Shown here in pieces: positions 36,876-46,201 of a stretch of DNA of 64,000 nt (positions are counted from its first letter, which is position 1; each line of letters begins with the position of its first letter). The translations under genes and the position numbers were made by a program. Origin of the DNA: Romeriopsis navalis LEGE 11480 (GTDB taxonomy: Bacteria > Cyanobacteriota > Cyanobacteriia > Leptolyngbyales > Leptolyngbyaceae); the NCBI RefSeq assembly GCF_015207035.1, contig NZ_JADEXQ010000003.1:1-64000 (forward strand). Direction: 5' to 3'. The notes under the pieces are model-generated. The model searched no databases, was not told where the DNA came from, and saw nothing but the letters and a program-made list of their open reading frames with translations.

Positions 36876-39800
36876 ATGAGTGATGTTTTTATTTCTTATT
36901 CACGGCAAGATCGGGATTTTGCGCGGCGGTTACATGGGGCGATCGAAGCGGATGGGCGTGAAGTCTGGATTGATTGGCAGAATATTGAACCGACGCTAAA
37001 TTGGTGGCAGGAAATTAAGCAGGGGATTGAAGAGGCCGATACCTTTGTGTTTGTGCTGTCACCGGACTCGGTGGCGTCGAAGGTTTGTCGGGATGAGATT
37101 GAGCACTCGCTACGACATAATAAGCGCCTGGTGCCGATCGTTTATCGTGAAGGGTTTGAGCTGGATCAAACGACGAATGATGCGCATCGCGCGTTGGGTT
37201 CACATAATTGGCTGCTGTTTCGGGCGGCGGATGATTTTGAGCGATCGTTTGCGGAGTTGGTGCGGGCGATCGAGACAGATTTTATGCATGTGAAGGTGCA
37301 TACCCGGTTGCTAAATCGAGCGCTAGAGTGGGAGCGGCAGGGGCGGCGGGATAGTTTCCTGCTGCGGGGGGAGGATCTGAGTGCGGCGGAGCAGTGGTTA
37401 GCTGATGCAGTATCGAAGCAGCCCCAGGCGACGGATGAACACCATAACTATATTGAGACGAGTCGGGAAGAAGAAACGGCACAGTCAACACGCGATCGAT
37501 TGCTAGTGGAAGCGCGGGAGGTAGCGGAGCAACAGCTGGTGGTGGCGCAGGAGGAGGCCGATGCGAAGCTGGATGCTGCTACGCGGCAGGCGAATCGGCG
37601 GAATCGGCGCAGTTTGATCGGGGCGGGTTTGGCGATTGTTGGTTTGGCAGTGGCGGTACCCAGTTCGATTTATGCCAAAAATGAGGCAAGTGATGCCAAA
37701 AATGAGGCAAGAGAAGCAGCGGCAGACAAACAGAAAGCAGACAAACAGAAAGCTGAATTAGCAAAGGAAAGTGAAAAATTAAACCAGAATTTACAGAAAA
37801 CTAAAGCAAAAGAGGATGAAGCACAGAAGAAAGCGTTACTTGCCCAGCAGCAGTACCGTCAGGCTCAGAAACAGCAACAAGCCGCAGCGAGTCAGGCTAA
37901 GCACGCCCTACGACAATCGCAAGCGGCACAGCAGCAGGCGCAGTTATCGCGACAGCGCTCTCAAGCAGCATCACGAGAGTTAGCCCAGGTCAATCAGGAA
38001 AAACAAGTGGCGATCGTCGCAAAGCGATCGGCAGAGCAAGCGCAAGCGCAAGCCGCGAAACAGTTGAAATCATCTCAACAACAGCGGCAGCAGGCACAAG
38101 CACAAGCGAACGAGGCGAAGTTAGCCCAGGCTGAAGCTCAGACCGCAAGGGATATTGCGCGTCAGGTCACGACTCTAGAACAGCGAGGTAATCGTTTATT
38201 ACGCGCTGATAACCATGGCACGAGCGATAAATTAGTTAGCGCTCTAGAGTTAGCTCATGAGGTTAAAGGCTTGCTGCATAAGGGGGCAGCCTGGGGTAAA
38301 ACGATGGCGACTCCTATGCTTGCATTAAGATTTCTCGTTAATTCAACGGTTCAAAAGGCCGAATTTCAGGGGGACTTAGATGGATTTCGTTCCGCTACTG
38401 ATCGGCGTTGGTTTAGTCCCGACAGTCAGTATATAGTCACATATGATTCAAAGAATAAGCTGAGTCGTCTGTATGATCTCAATGGTGATCAAAAGGCTCA
38501 ATTTGAAGGGACCTTCAAGTTCTTTAGTCCCAGTAGTCAGTATATATTTATATATGATTCAGAGAATGATTTGATCCGTTGGTATGATCTCAATGGCAAT
38601 CAAGAGTCTCAACTTCCGCGAGACTACTATGTTTTGTTCAGCCCTGATAATCAGCATATAGTTTCATATGGTTCCGATCAACGCCTGAGTCATTTGTCTG
38701 ACTTAAATGGCAATCGGAAAACTGCATTTGAGGGAGTCATTGAGTCATTCAGTCCCAATGGTAAGTACGTGATTACACGTGTCTACCGTAGAAGTTCGGG
38801 GAGTATACTTCGGTTATATGACCTAAACGGCAATAAACTGAATGAATTCGAGGGAAAATTCGGTGATTTCAGCCCCGATAGCCAGCATGTATTGACTATC
38901 ACTGATAAAACTGATGAGACAATTCGGGTCTATAACCTCAGTAATAATTCCCCCATTGCACAATTTCCAGGTGCGACTGCTGGTTTTAGTGCTAGTGGAC
39001 AGTATGTGGTGACGGGCTATAACAGAATGATTCAGCTTTATAACCTACGTGGTGTTCTATCGGCTGAGTTTCCAGGGCGTTATGCTCAGTTTAGCGCTGA
39101 TGGTAAGCATTTGCTGATTAATGATGACCTCAGTGCTTACGGTGATCGAGTCAAGAGTAAAGACGAGTTAGAGCGTGATGTTCCAGTACAATCAAATGAT
39201 AGGCGTACGGCTCGGCTTTACGATATTAGTCGTGAGGTACTAGCCCAATCTCGTGGTAGAAAACTGGCCGAATTCCAGGGCGATCAGGCTCGCTATACCC
39301 AAGATAGTAAGCGCGTTTTAACTGTAAATAATAGTTTAGTACGCTCGTATGATTTCAATGGTGATATCCTATCGGAATACCAAGGTAAATTCAGGGCGTT
39401 TAGTCCTGATAATCAGTATGTGGTTACCAATTTTGGTGATGTAAACCTGTTATATGATTCTGATGGAAACAAATTAGCAGAGTATCGAGGACAATTTGTC
39501 GGTTTTAGTCCTGATAGTAGTCATTTGTTAATTAAAGATGGTCTGATTCGTCTGCATTATTTAAATGCTCATAAATTAGAGATTTCATTCCGAAACCGGA
39601 CAGCCTTCAGTGCTAAACCGAAGTATGTGTTTGCGCAGAATAGTTATTTATTTGCACAGAATAGCTCCACAAGTTGGCTATACAATCTGAACGGCAAGAA
39701 ACTATTCAAAGTCAAAGGTATTAATGCGTCGATAAGTCCTAATGGTAAGCATATTATGACTTATGGCGATAAAAAAATGCGTTTTTATGATGCTAGCGGC

Positions 39801-40829
39801 CAGTCAGTGGTGAGATTTAGAGAACGCTTGAGTTCTAATATTCCAAACAATAATCCTATATGGCTAAGATCCCAAATTAATCATCAATATAGCTGGCAAA
39901 TTATCAAGCCTGTAGGGACAAGATCGCGTTTTACCAGAGATGGTAATCACTTGCTCATTTTTGGGGACAGGATAAGTCGTGTATATAAGGTTTATCCCGA
40001 AAAAATTAGCCCTATGTTTGATGCGTACGGTGATTTAGTGGATTTCAGTCCTGATGGTAATTTATTTCTGACATATACTGATCACCTAACGCGTTCTTCC
40101 CTATATAGTTTTTCGGGAAATAAGCTAGGAATTCTGCCAGGCTCATTCCCGCAATTCAGTCCTGACAGTAATCACGTTCTGACAGAGGTTAGTACGCTTG
40201 AGGGGCAAATGAGCTGGTTGTATGATCGGGCAGGACGTTATCTAGTTGGCTTTGAAGGTTCATCTGCACAATTCAGCCCTGACGGAAAATATCTGTTGAC
40301 GTCTAAGGAGGAAAAAAGTTGGCTATATAATATATCAGGAGAACGGTTGGTTGAATTTACAGGCAAATCTCCCCAATTTAGTGCCGACGGAAAGTATGTT
40401 TTGACATCTAAGGGCAAGAAACATTGGCTGCATAATTTGTCAGGAAAGCGGTTGGCTGAATTTACAGGCACGTCACCTCAATTCAGTCCTTCTCATAAAC
40501 TAATGCTAATTACTGTTCCTGATGAAAATCGTACTCGTCTCTATAATTTTGAAGGTAAATTGTTGGCTGAGTATTTGGGATTTACAGACGTGGAAAATAA
40601 AAATATTTTATTTTTAGGCACTACAAAATTTGACATGCGCAGCCTTGGATTCTCCCAAGATGGTACCAAAATTATCACTCTAACTGGTGATGAAAAACTT
40701 TTAATCTGGCCTGTTGATGATGGCTTAACTGATGATTATGGAATCACGGATTTGATTAATCGAGGTTGTGCAAAGTTGAAAAACTTCCGGCATCGGCAGG
40801 ATGTCTTGAAAGTGTGCCCGGAGAAGTGA
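36876..40829 (+). CDS. TIR - membrane - coiled-coil - degenerate beta-propeller protein
   Basis: 1317 aa from the ATG at 36876 (MSDVFISYSRQDRDFARRL); 20 earlier codons are open but unlikely. Residues 1-150 are a TIR domain with VFISYSRQD, WIDWQNIEP and Glu74 in KVCRDEIEHS, which aligns with the catalytic Glu of NAD-cleaving TIRs such as SARM1. A linker (TRLLNRALEWERQGRRD) known from cyanobacterial TIR/WD40 proteins follows. One membrane helix lies near 246-267 and a Gln/Ala/Lys coiled coil at 268-430. From about 490 to 1285 come roughly 19 repeats of the type LYDLNGNKLAEFxGxFxxFSPDSQYVLT-like (35-38 residues). These are WD40-related but lack the usual His and Trp-Asp. The C-terminal INRGCAKLKNF...VLKVCP is a common WD40-protein end. 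The propeller DNA is more AT-rich than its surroundings. Stand-alone. Confidence 0.88.
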   Translation: MSDVFISYSRQDRDFARRLHGAIEADGREVWIDWQNIEPTLNWWQEIKQGIEEADTFVFVLSPDSVASKVCRDEIEHSLRHNKRLVPIVYREGFELDQTTNDAHRALGSHNWLLFRAADDFERSFAELVRAIETDFMHVKVHTRLLNRALEWERQGRRDSFLLRGEDLSAAEQWLADAVSKQPQATDEHHNYIETSREEETAQSTRDRLLVEAREVAEQQLVVAQEEADAKLDAATRQANRRNRRSLIGAGLAIVGLAVAVPSSIYAKNEASDAKNEAREAAADKQKADKQKAELAKESEKLNQNLQKTKAKEDEAQKKALLAQQQYRQAQKQQQAAASQAKHALRQSQAAQQQAQLSRQRSQAASRELAQVNQEKQVAIVAKRSAEQAQAQAAKQLKSSQQQRQQAQAQANEAKLAQAEAQTARDIARQVTTLEQRGNRLLRADNHGTSDKLVSALELAHEVKGLLHKGAAWGKTMATPMLALRFLVNSTVQKAEFQGDLDGFRSATDRRWFSPDSQYIVTYDSKNKLSRLYDLNGDQKAQFEGTFKFFSPSSQYIFIYDSENDLIRWYDLNGNQESQLPRDYYVLFSPDNQHIVSYGSDQRLSHLSDLNGNRKTAFEGVIESFSPNGKYVITRVYRRSSGSILRLYDLNGNKLNEFEGKFGDFSPDSQHVLTITDKTDETIRVYNLSNNSPIAQFPGATAGFSASGQYVVTGYNRMIQLYNLRGVLSAEFPGRYAQFSADGKHLLINDDLSAYGDRVKSKDELERDVPVQSNDRRTARLYDISREVLAQSRGRKLAEFQGDQARYTQDSKRVLTVNNSLVRSYDFNGDILSEYQGKFRAFSPDNQYVVTNFGDVNLLYDSDGNKLAEYRGQFVGFSPDSSHLLIKDGLIRLHYLNAHKLEISFRNRTAFSAKPKYVFAQNSYLFAQNSSTSWLYNLNGKKLFKVKGINASISPNGKHIMTYGDKKMRFYDASGQSVVRFRERLSSNIPNNNPIWLRSQINHQYSWQIIKPVGTRSRFTRDGNHLLIFGDRISRVYKVYPEKISPMFDAYGDLVDFSPDGNLFLTYTDHLTRSSLYSFSGNKLGILPGSFPQFSPDSNHVLTEVSTLEGQMSWLYDRAGRYLVGFEGSSAQFSPDGKYLLTSKEEKSWLYNISGERLVEFTGKSPQFSADGKYVLTSKGKKHWLHNLSGKRLAEFTGTSPQFSPSHKLMLITVPDENRTRLYNFEGKLLAEYLGFTDVENKNILFLGTTKFDMRSLGFSQDGTKIITLTGDEKLLIWPVDDGLTDDYGITDLINRGCAKLKNFRHRQDVLKVCPEK
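38412..38640 (+). repeat. near-identical tandem units inside the propeller gene (N-terminal blades)
   Basis: Units starting at 38412, 38523 and about 38637 are spaced 111 and 114 bases and share stretches such as AGTCAGTATATA and TATGATCTCAATGG. They encode FSPDSQYI, FSPSSQYI and FSPDNQHI blades. Confidence 0.7.
40272..40590 (+). repeat. 105-bp in-frame tandem units inside the propeller gene (C-terminal blades)
   Basis: Starts at 40272, 40377 and 40482 are exactly 105 bases (35 codons) apart and share GTTGG(T/C)TGAATTTACAGGC. They encode QFSPDGKYLLTSK, QFSADGKYVLTSK and QFSPSHKLM. Confidence 0.75.
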
Positions 40830-40945
40830 GAATAATTTTATCGATGCTGTTTGGAAAAGTTGAAGTGTCAGCATAGTGAAAGGCTCGGTGATGGCTGGTC
40901 GCTTGCTATATTGGGGACTGTTGTTGATCGCTGGCGGATACGGTA

Positions 40946-42199
40946 ATGGCAATTCTGAGTCTTGGGCTACTGCTACTGCTACTACTGGTGCTGGTTGGAC
41001 TATTGCTCAGTCTCTGGATCGTCATTCCCGCACCCATATTCTCCCTTATGCCTCTCAGCGTCGGTGCTCCGGAAATTAGTTTAGGACTCATCCTACTAAA
41101 CACATTCGCATTGTTCCTAGCATTAGCCACATTCAAACTTCATCCCTGGCGACTTGCTCATTCAAAGTGGTTTCTCCTACCGATCGCCTTCAGCAGCTTT
41201 GCCTTACTCCTCAGTTGCTTACCCCTCAGCCAATTTTCCTCAGTACAACGCCAGACCGATCAGCAGCTCACCCAAGCTCTCGGCCAAAACTATCTTGCCA
41301 AGATTCCGGTAGACGTAGAAAGCCAATTCCGCCCATCCCCCCTCTCCATTCCCGATTTTTTTCGCGGCATTGCTCACCCACCCATTCGCGAAACGATTGA
41401 TATTCCCTTCGCCAATCCCGACAACGTTCCCCTAAAACTCAATGTTTATCGTCCCGAGAAAGTCGGCCAATATCCCGCGATTATCAATATCTACGGTGGC
41501 GCATGGCAACGCGGCGACCCCGGTCAAGATGCCGCCTTCAGTCGTTACATCGCCGCCCAAGGCTACGTCGTCTGGTCCATCTCCTATCGCCACGCACCCC
41601 AATACCAATTTCCCACCCAGATCGAAGACTGCCAGTCAGCGCTGAAGTTCATCCAGCAACATGCAGATGAGTACGAAACGGATCTCGATCGCCTAGCCGT
41701 CATGGGCCGATCTGCCGGTGCCCAACTTGCTTCTCTCTTAGCCTATAAACACAGCCCGATACCGATCAGCGCGATCGTCAACTACTACGGCCCCGTCAAC
41801 CTCACCGCCGGTTATCGCAATATTCCAACGCCTGACCCGATCGGTTCACGCGATACCTTACGCAAATTCCTGGGTGGCACACCGGATGAATTTCCCGATC
41901 GCTATCATCAGGCCTCCCCGATTAATGCCGTAGCGGCAAACCTTCCTCCCTCATTACTAATTTATGGCGGCAAAGATCACATTATCCGGCCGAAATACGG
42001 GAAGTCATTGACTGAAGCCCTAAGTGCCAAGCATAACCCAGTCGCCTTTATCGAAATCCCTTGGGCGGACCATGCGTTTGATGCGGTATTTTCCGGTGTC
42101 AGCAATCAGCTAGCGCTATATTACACCGAGCGTTTTTTAGCCGCTAACTTGTACGGGAAATCATCTGAACCTACTCGATTGATTGATCCTGGGCTTTGA
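40946..42199 (+). CDS. membrane-anchored alpha/beta hydrolase (esterase/lipase)
   Basis: 417 aa. Three hydrophobic segments fill the first 110 residues, beginning with a Leu-only run (LSLGLLLLLLLVLVGLLLSL). The hydrolase domain has the oxyanion motif INIYGGAWQRGD (HGGG-like), the nucleophile elbow VMGRSAGAQLASLL (Ser), Asp in IYGGKDHIIRP and His in WADHAFDAV. This is a carboxylesterase/hormone-sensitive-lipase-like enzyme, probably acting at the membrane. The sense strand is C-rich, unlike neighbouring genes. Its end overlaps the convergent SRPBCC gene by 29 bases. The cell target is unknown. Confidence 0.85.
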   Translation: MAILSLGLLLLLLLVLVGLLLSLWIVIPAPIFSLMPLSVGAPEISLGLILLNTFALFLALATFKLHPWRLAHSKWFLLPIAFSSFALLLSCLPLSQFSSVQRQTDQQLTQALGQNYLAKIPVDVESQFRPSPLSIPDFFRGIAHPPIRETIDIPFANPDNVPLKLNVYRPEKVGQYPAIINIYGGAWQRGDPGQDAAFSRYIAAQGYVVWSISYRHAPQYQFPTQIEDCQSALKFIQQHADEYETDLDRLAVMGRSAGAQLASLLAYKHSPIPISAIVNYYGPVNLTAGYRNIPTPDPIGSRDTLRKFLGGTPDEFPDRYHQASPINAVAANLPPSLLIYGGKDHIIRPKYGKSLTEALSAKHNPVAFIEIPWADHAFDAVFSGVSNQLALYYTERFLAANLYGKSSEPTRLIDPGL

Positions 42200-42626
42200 T
42201 TGCGTAATCCCGAAAGCGCTCTAGGTCAGCATATAGCGTTGACTCAACCACTTTCCCCAGCGATAGCCCATTCATAATCTGACTGACAATCTGAGGAATC
42301 GCGTAAGCAATCGTCATTTTGACAATACTACCGGCCTCACCCCGATCGTAAAACCGAATTGCCCCACGATTGGGCAAACCATCGATCGATTCCCACTGGA
42401 TAATTTGCTTCGGGGTTTGCTTGACGATCCTGGCTTTCCAGTTAAAGACCAAACCGTTCGAGCCGAGCTTCCAAATCGAAACACTCGGGTCATCCGGCTC
42501 AATTACCACCCCTTCAATCCACTTCATCCAGCGCGGCATTTGCGTCAGGTCCGACCAGAGACTCCACACCAGCTCGATCGGTGCATCAACCTCAATTTGC
42601 ACAGTATGTTCTAGCCATTCAGCCAT
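42171..42626 (-). CDS. SRPBCC-family (polyketide cyclase/START-like) protein
   Basis: 151 aa. The start WLEHTVQIEVDAPIELVWSLWSD is typical, followed by MPRWMKWIEGV and a C-terminal long helix (SLGKVVESTLYADLERFRDYA). Such proteins bind hydrophobic ligands. It follows zds on the same strand with a 101-base gap. The same pair occurs in Synechocystis (slr0940-slr0941, as I recall), so a role near carotenoid metabolism is plausible but not shown. Confidence 0.88.
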   Translation of the reverse strand: MAEWLEHTVQIEVDAPIELVWSLWSDLTQMPRWMKWIEGVVIEPDDPSVSIWKLGSNGLVFNWKARIVKQTPKQIIQWESIDGLPNRGAIRFYDRGEAGSIVKMTIAYAIPQIVSQIMNGLSLGKVVESTLYADLERFRDYAIKAQDQSIE

Positions 42627-42727
42627 AACGAAATCCCCAGAGGATGCGTGGAAGTTATCAGTCTAACGTAGCCCGTCGCCGATTGTTGAGTGCTGAGAAC
42701 CGTCAACAACCGATTTTCAGTTGGTGA

Positions 42728-44206
42728 TTAGGCATAGGAGTACTTAAATAATCCCTCCCCCTTCACCCGATAACCCGTCGGCTCCAAAATCACCTGTGCT
42801 GCTTGCTTGCCAGAGATTGTCGCCCCTTCCATACTGTCGATATAGTCTTGCTGCGTATAGCTCCCCGCCAAGAAGAAATTCGATACGGGGGTTTTTTGAT
42901 TCGGGCGATAGGGGTCTTTACCCGGTTCCTCGCGATACAGCGACTGCGCCAGCTTCACCACATTTGACCAAGTCATATTCATCTCACGGGAAGAAGGGAA
43001 CAGCTCATGGACCTGATTTAGCGTGTATTCCACGATCGCCTCAGTCTTCATCGGAATAAACTTATCCCCCGGCGTCAAAACGCATTGCAAGAGTGAACCC
43101 TGCCCCTCGCGGTAGTAATCCTTCGGGCTAGCCAAAGCCAAATCCGCAAAACAAGAGAAATCGGCATCCGCGCTATAGAGCAGATTATCAATGCCCGCTG
43201 GCTGCTCCACCTGCTTCGCCTTGGCCACATCCTGCAATTCCGTCACCCAACCATCAAACCGCAGTTGCACTGTTGCCACCGGCACCGCTTCCAGGCTGTA
43301 AATATTGTCAAACTCGGTAATCGATCGCCATTCCTTGGGCAACAAGCGTTGAATGCCAGGCACATCACAGGCGGCTAAATACCGATCGGCCGTTATGACC
43401 TCATCGCCATCACCATTGGCAATTCGCAGGCCCGTCACCTGGATCGCATCACCGGCGCCTTCAAATAGGATTTCCCGCGTTTGGCGGCGGGTATGAATCT
43501 TGGCCCCCTTAGCTTTGATATAATCGACGATCGGCCCGGTCAAATAGTTATGGGGTGAACCGGCCAACAGATTCAACTTCGATGCCTCAGTCTTCGCCGC
43601 AAACATCATAAAGATGGTCAGCATACAGCGAGCCGAGATATTCTCCGTATCGATAAAGCCCAAGGCCAAGGCGATCGGGTCCCACATTCGCCGCAAGCTG
43701 TGGTCATTCCCGCCGTGTCGTCGAAACCAATCAGCGAAGCTCACGTTATCGAGCGATCGAATCCACTTCATCCCGGCGTCGTAGTTCACCAGACCAGCCA
43801 CCACGGGACTTGTCCCCAGGGCCATCGCATTGCGGAACTTATCAAAGGCGGTTAGCTGATCCGTGGTGAAAAAGGCTTTCATCCCGTGGAACGGGGCACC
43901 CAGCAGAAACTGAAAATTCAGTTGGCCGACTTCGCCGCCTTTATTTACAAAATTGTGGACATGCTCTTTGGGCCGCAGGTTCTCAAACCCGCCGACTTTT
44001 TTCAGCAGGGCAAATAGATTCGCGTAATTGTTGAAAAAGACATGCAGACCCATTTCGATGTGGTTGCCATCGTCATCTTCCCAGCTACCGACCTTACCGC
44101 CGATAAACGGGCGCGACTCAAAGATTTCGACTTCGTGACCGGCATCGACTAGCTCAACCGCCGCCGCTAAACCTGCCAAACCTGCACCAACGATCGCAAC
44201 GCGCAT
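42728..44206 (-). CDS. zds: 9,9'-di-cis-zeta-carotene desaturase
   Basis: 492 aa (also called crtQ). It converts zeta-carotene to lycopene isomers in the plant/cyanobacterial carotenoid pathway, using FAD and plastoquinone. The FAD loop [17 protein letters not shown] is at residues 7-23. [20 protein letters not shown] and the C-terminal [19 protein letters not shown] (FAD-binding, conserved in PDS/ZDS) are present. The length is normal. Divergent from the lipoprotein gene. Confidence 0.95.
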   Translation of the reverse strand: MRVAIVGAGLAGLAAAVELVDAGHEVEIFESRPFIGGKVGSWEDDDGNHIEMGLHVFFNNYANLFALLKKVGGFENLRPKEHVHNFVNKGGEVGQLNFQFLLGAPFHGMKAFFTTDQLTAFDKFRNAMALGTSPVVAGLVNYDAGMKWIRSLDNVSFADWFRRHGGNDHSLRRMWDPIALALGFIDTENISARCMLTIFMMFAAKTEASKLNLLAGSPHNYLTGPIVDYIKAKGAKIHTRRQTREILFEGAGDAIQVTGLRIANGDGDEVITADRYLAACDVPGIQRLLPKEWRSITEFDNIYSLEAVPVATVQLRFDGWVTELQDVAKAKQVEQPAGIDNLLYSADADFSCFADLALASPKDYYREGQGSLLQCVLTPGDKFIPMKTEAIVEYTLNQVHELFPSSREMNMTWSNVVKLAQSLYREEPGKDPYRPNQKTPVSNFFLAGSYTQQDYIDSMEGATISGKQAAQVILEPTGYRVKGEGLFKYSYA

Positions 44207-44458
44207 CTGCTTTCCGTTCCAAATTCAACAATGAACTGCTCTAAAACCGTACCGTTTTATAAGCGCTGTCTTTACAAATTGTAATAGCAACCGGGATCGG
44301 CGGCAAAGCGTCCTGTCTGATTCCGGCTGACAATCTTGGTTTAGTGAGGGTTCTTTTGCACATAACCGCTGATCATCGGCTACAACAGAAGCAGGCCGAG
44401 TTTGTTGATCGGTGCTGTGCCGAATGCTGTTGTTTGTTGCGAAGTTTGCTAAAAGCCT

Positions 44459-45220
44459 ATGTCTGCGCTTAAGTTGCGATTAATCTGCCTAGCCGTCATT
44501 ACCTGTAGTGTGACGCTAATGTCGGGCTGTCAACCAGTGCCATTGTCGAGCAACCCGATTAGCAAAAAAGATCAGCGCCCGGTTGAGCCCTTGTACAAAA
44601 AACCGCTCGATGGCAAGACAGTGCATGATGGCCGGAAGCCGAAAAGCGGCTTTAAGATTGCTGATCCGAGTGCGAAGTCTAAGCCAAAATCGCAATCGAA
44701 ACAGCCCAAAAAAGGTGAGCCAGTTGATGTTTCACAGCAGTTGGCCGATGCTTCGGATAAAGCTGCAAGTGCCCAAAGTCTCGCCCAATCGGCTCAGACA
44801 AAAGATGATTGGAATTTAGTCTTCGATCGTTGGAAGCGAGCACTCAAAATCCTCAAAACTGCTCCACAGCAGACAAAAGCCGTTAAGCAAAAGATTGCTG
44901 AATACAATCGTGGCCTCGTGCAGGCGACCCGTGATGCCGAAGTGAGTTTGAACCCGAGTCTGGCGCCGGTTGATCCGACGGGGAGCCGTGCGATCAAAAC
45001 GCTGATTGGGATTCAAGATAATCCTGACAAGCCTAATCCCAAAACCAAAGCCCCGGCTGATAAGTCGGCTGCACCAGCGGACAAGGCGGCTCAAGACAAA
45101 GCGCCCCAAAATGAGGATGCGGCGGGTTCAGCCGCTTCGACGAATTCCCCAACCGTTCCATCAGCGGCGCCAAAACCCGAAGCAGCGCCATCAACCCCGG
45201 AATCGAATCCTGAAAACTAA
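44459..45220 (+). CDS. lipoprotein with Pro/Ala/Lys-rich ends, unknown function
   Basis: 253 aa. A lipoprotein signal peptide ends in LMSGC (Cys24), so the protein should be lipid-anchored, likely acylated by Lnt of this window. The middle region, ASDKAASAQSLAQSAQTKDDW-like to YNRGLVQATRDAE (about residues 97-165), resembles the helical repeats found in many cyanobacterial membrane-associated proteins. The flanks are low-complexity. No enzymatic motif. Confidence 0.7.
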   Translation: MSALKLRLICLAVITCSVTLMSGCQPVPLSSNPISKKDQRPVEPLYKKPLDGKTVHDGRKPKSGFKIADPSAKSKPKSQSKQPKKGEPVDVSQQLADASDKAASAQSLAQSAQTKDDWNLVFDRWKRALKILKTAPQQTKAVKQKIAEYNRGLVQATRDAEVSLNPSLAPVDPTGSRAIKTLIGIQDNPDKPNPKTKAPADKSAAPADKAAQDKAPQNEDAAGSAASTNSPTVPSAAPKPEAAPSTPESNPEN

Positions 45221-45476
45221 CGCGCTGAGCCAGTCGTAATTGACCGCCTGTTGTGACGGTATGCAATCAGGGGTGAGCGATCTCGTGATTGTGCTGCGCC
45301 TGGAGGCATCAACTAGTTGTCGAAATATTTTTATATTCAAAAGGAAAAATAAAGTTAGAAGCGGTAAAATGCAGTTTATGGGTGCAATATGTCATTTGCG
45401 GCATTTACTGTGGATGCCGATCGAAAATTTGTGTGTTGCATCTGCCGCTTGAAGCATTATTTACTAAAGGCGGATT

Positions 45477-46154
45477 ATGAGCTTTTTACCTCGATATCAG
45501 CAATTTTATATCGGAATTTCGCTAGCATTATTGGCTGGCTTGAATTGGTCGCTGCCCGCCCAAGCGGCCTTGATTCGTAAAACGAGCGGTGGTTTAACCG
45601 TTGTGGCGGATGATCTGACGAATCAAGAGTGGCTAACGTTAGATCAAACGAATGATCAATCACCCAATCAGGCCTTAGCGGTCTATGGGAGCCAAGGATT
45701 TGCTTGGGCGACGGCGACTCAGGTCAATCAGCTACTTGCAGCGGCTTTTGACCCGCCGTTAGCGATCACGGGCGCACGTTCCGGGAACCAAAATGCGTCA
45801 TATCAATCGGTACCAGCGGGTACATTTGACACTTGGTCGAATCTGATGGGCGTATCATCATTCGTTGATAATACTTGGCGCTATAGTTCCGGTACTTATG
45901 ATGATGGTTCACTGACTGATGGTCAGCAACGGCTCTTTTACTTTAGAGAGCAAATTGCTGCGCCTGATGTGGAGGCCTTCAATGATTTTCCGAATACCTT
46001 TAGCGACTTGAGCCAGGATGGCAATCGTCGGAATGGATTTGCCGGTGTTTTCTTAGTCAGAGATACGCCGGCCGCAATTCCGACGCCAGCAATGTTGCCA
46101 GGATTAGTTGGTTTAGGTATGAGTGTCTGGCGGCGTCAGCGGAAATTTAGTTGA
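45477..46154 (+). CDS. secreted protein with PTPA-CTERM-type sorting signal
   Basis: 225 aa. The signal peptide ends near AQAA (residue 32). The body has TNQEWLTLDQTNDQSPNQAL and GFAWATATQVNQLLAAAF, seen in other surface PEP-CTERM-like proteins, and NGFAGVFLVRD near the end. The C-terminus is IPTPAMLPGLVGLGMSVWRRQRK: a Pro-Thr-Pro-Ala motif, a hydrophobic helix and a basic end. That is the PTPA variant of PEP-CTERM signals cut and anchored or released by an exosortase. Function of the body is unknown. A ribosome site AAAGGCGG precedes the start. Confidence 0.78.
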   Translation: MSFLPRYQQFYIGISLALLAGLNWSLPAQAALIRKTSGGLTVVADDLTNQEWLTLDQTNDQSPNQALAVYGSQGFAWATATQVNQLLAAAFDPPLAITGARSGNQNASYQSVPAGTFDTWSNLMGVSSFVDNTWRYSSGTYDDGSLTDGQQRLFYFREQIAAPDVEAFNDFPNTFSDLSQDGNRRNGFAGVFLVRDTPAAIPTPAMLPGLVGLGMSVWRRQRKFS

Positions 46155-46201
46155 CCATAGCCAATGATACGCAACGCGACGCAACCTTACTGCGGAGTTG
46201 G

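Noticed and set aside
36876-42199. Multi-gene defence island around the TIR gene
   Set aside because: The neighbours (SGNH hydrolase, alpha/beta hydrolase, SRPBCC, zds) are not known defence genes, and no toxin, nuclease or mobile element is adjacent.
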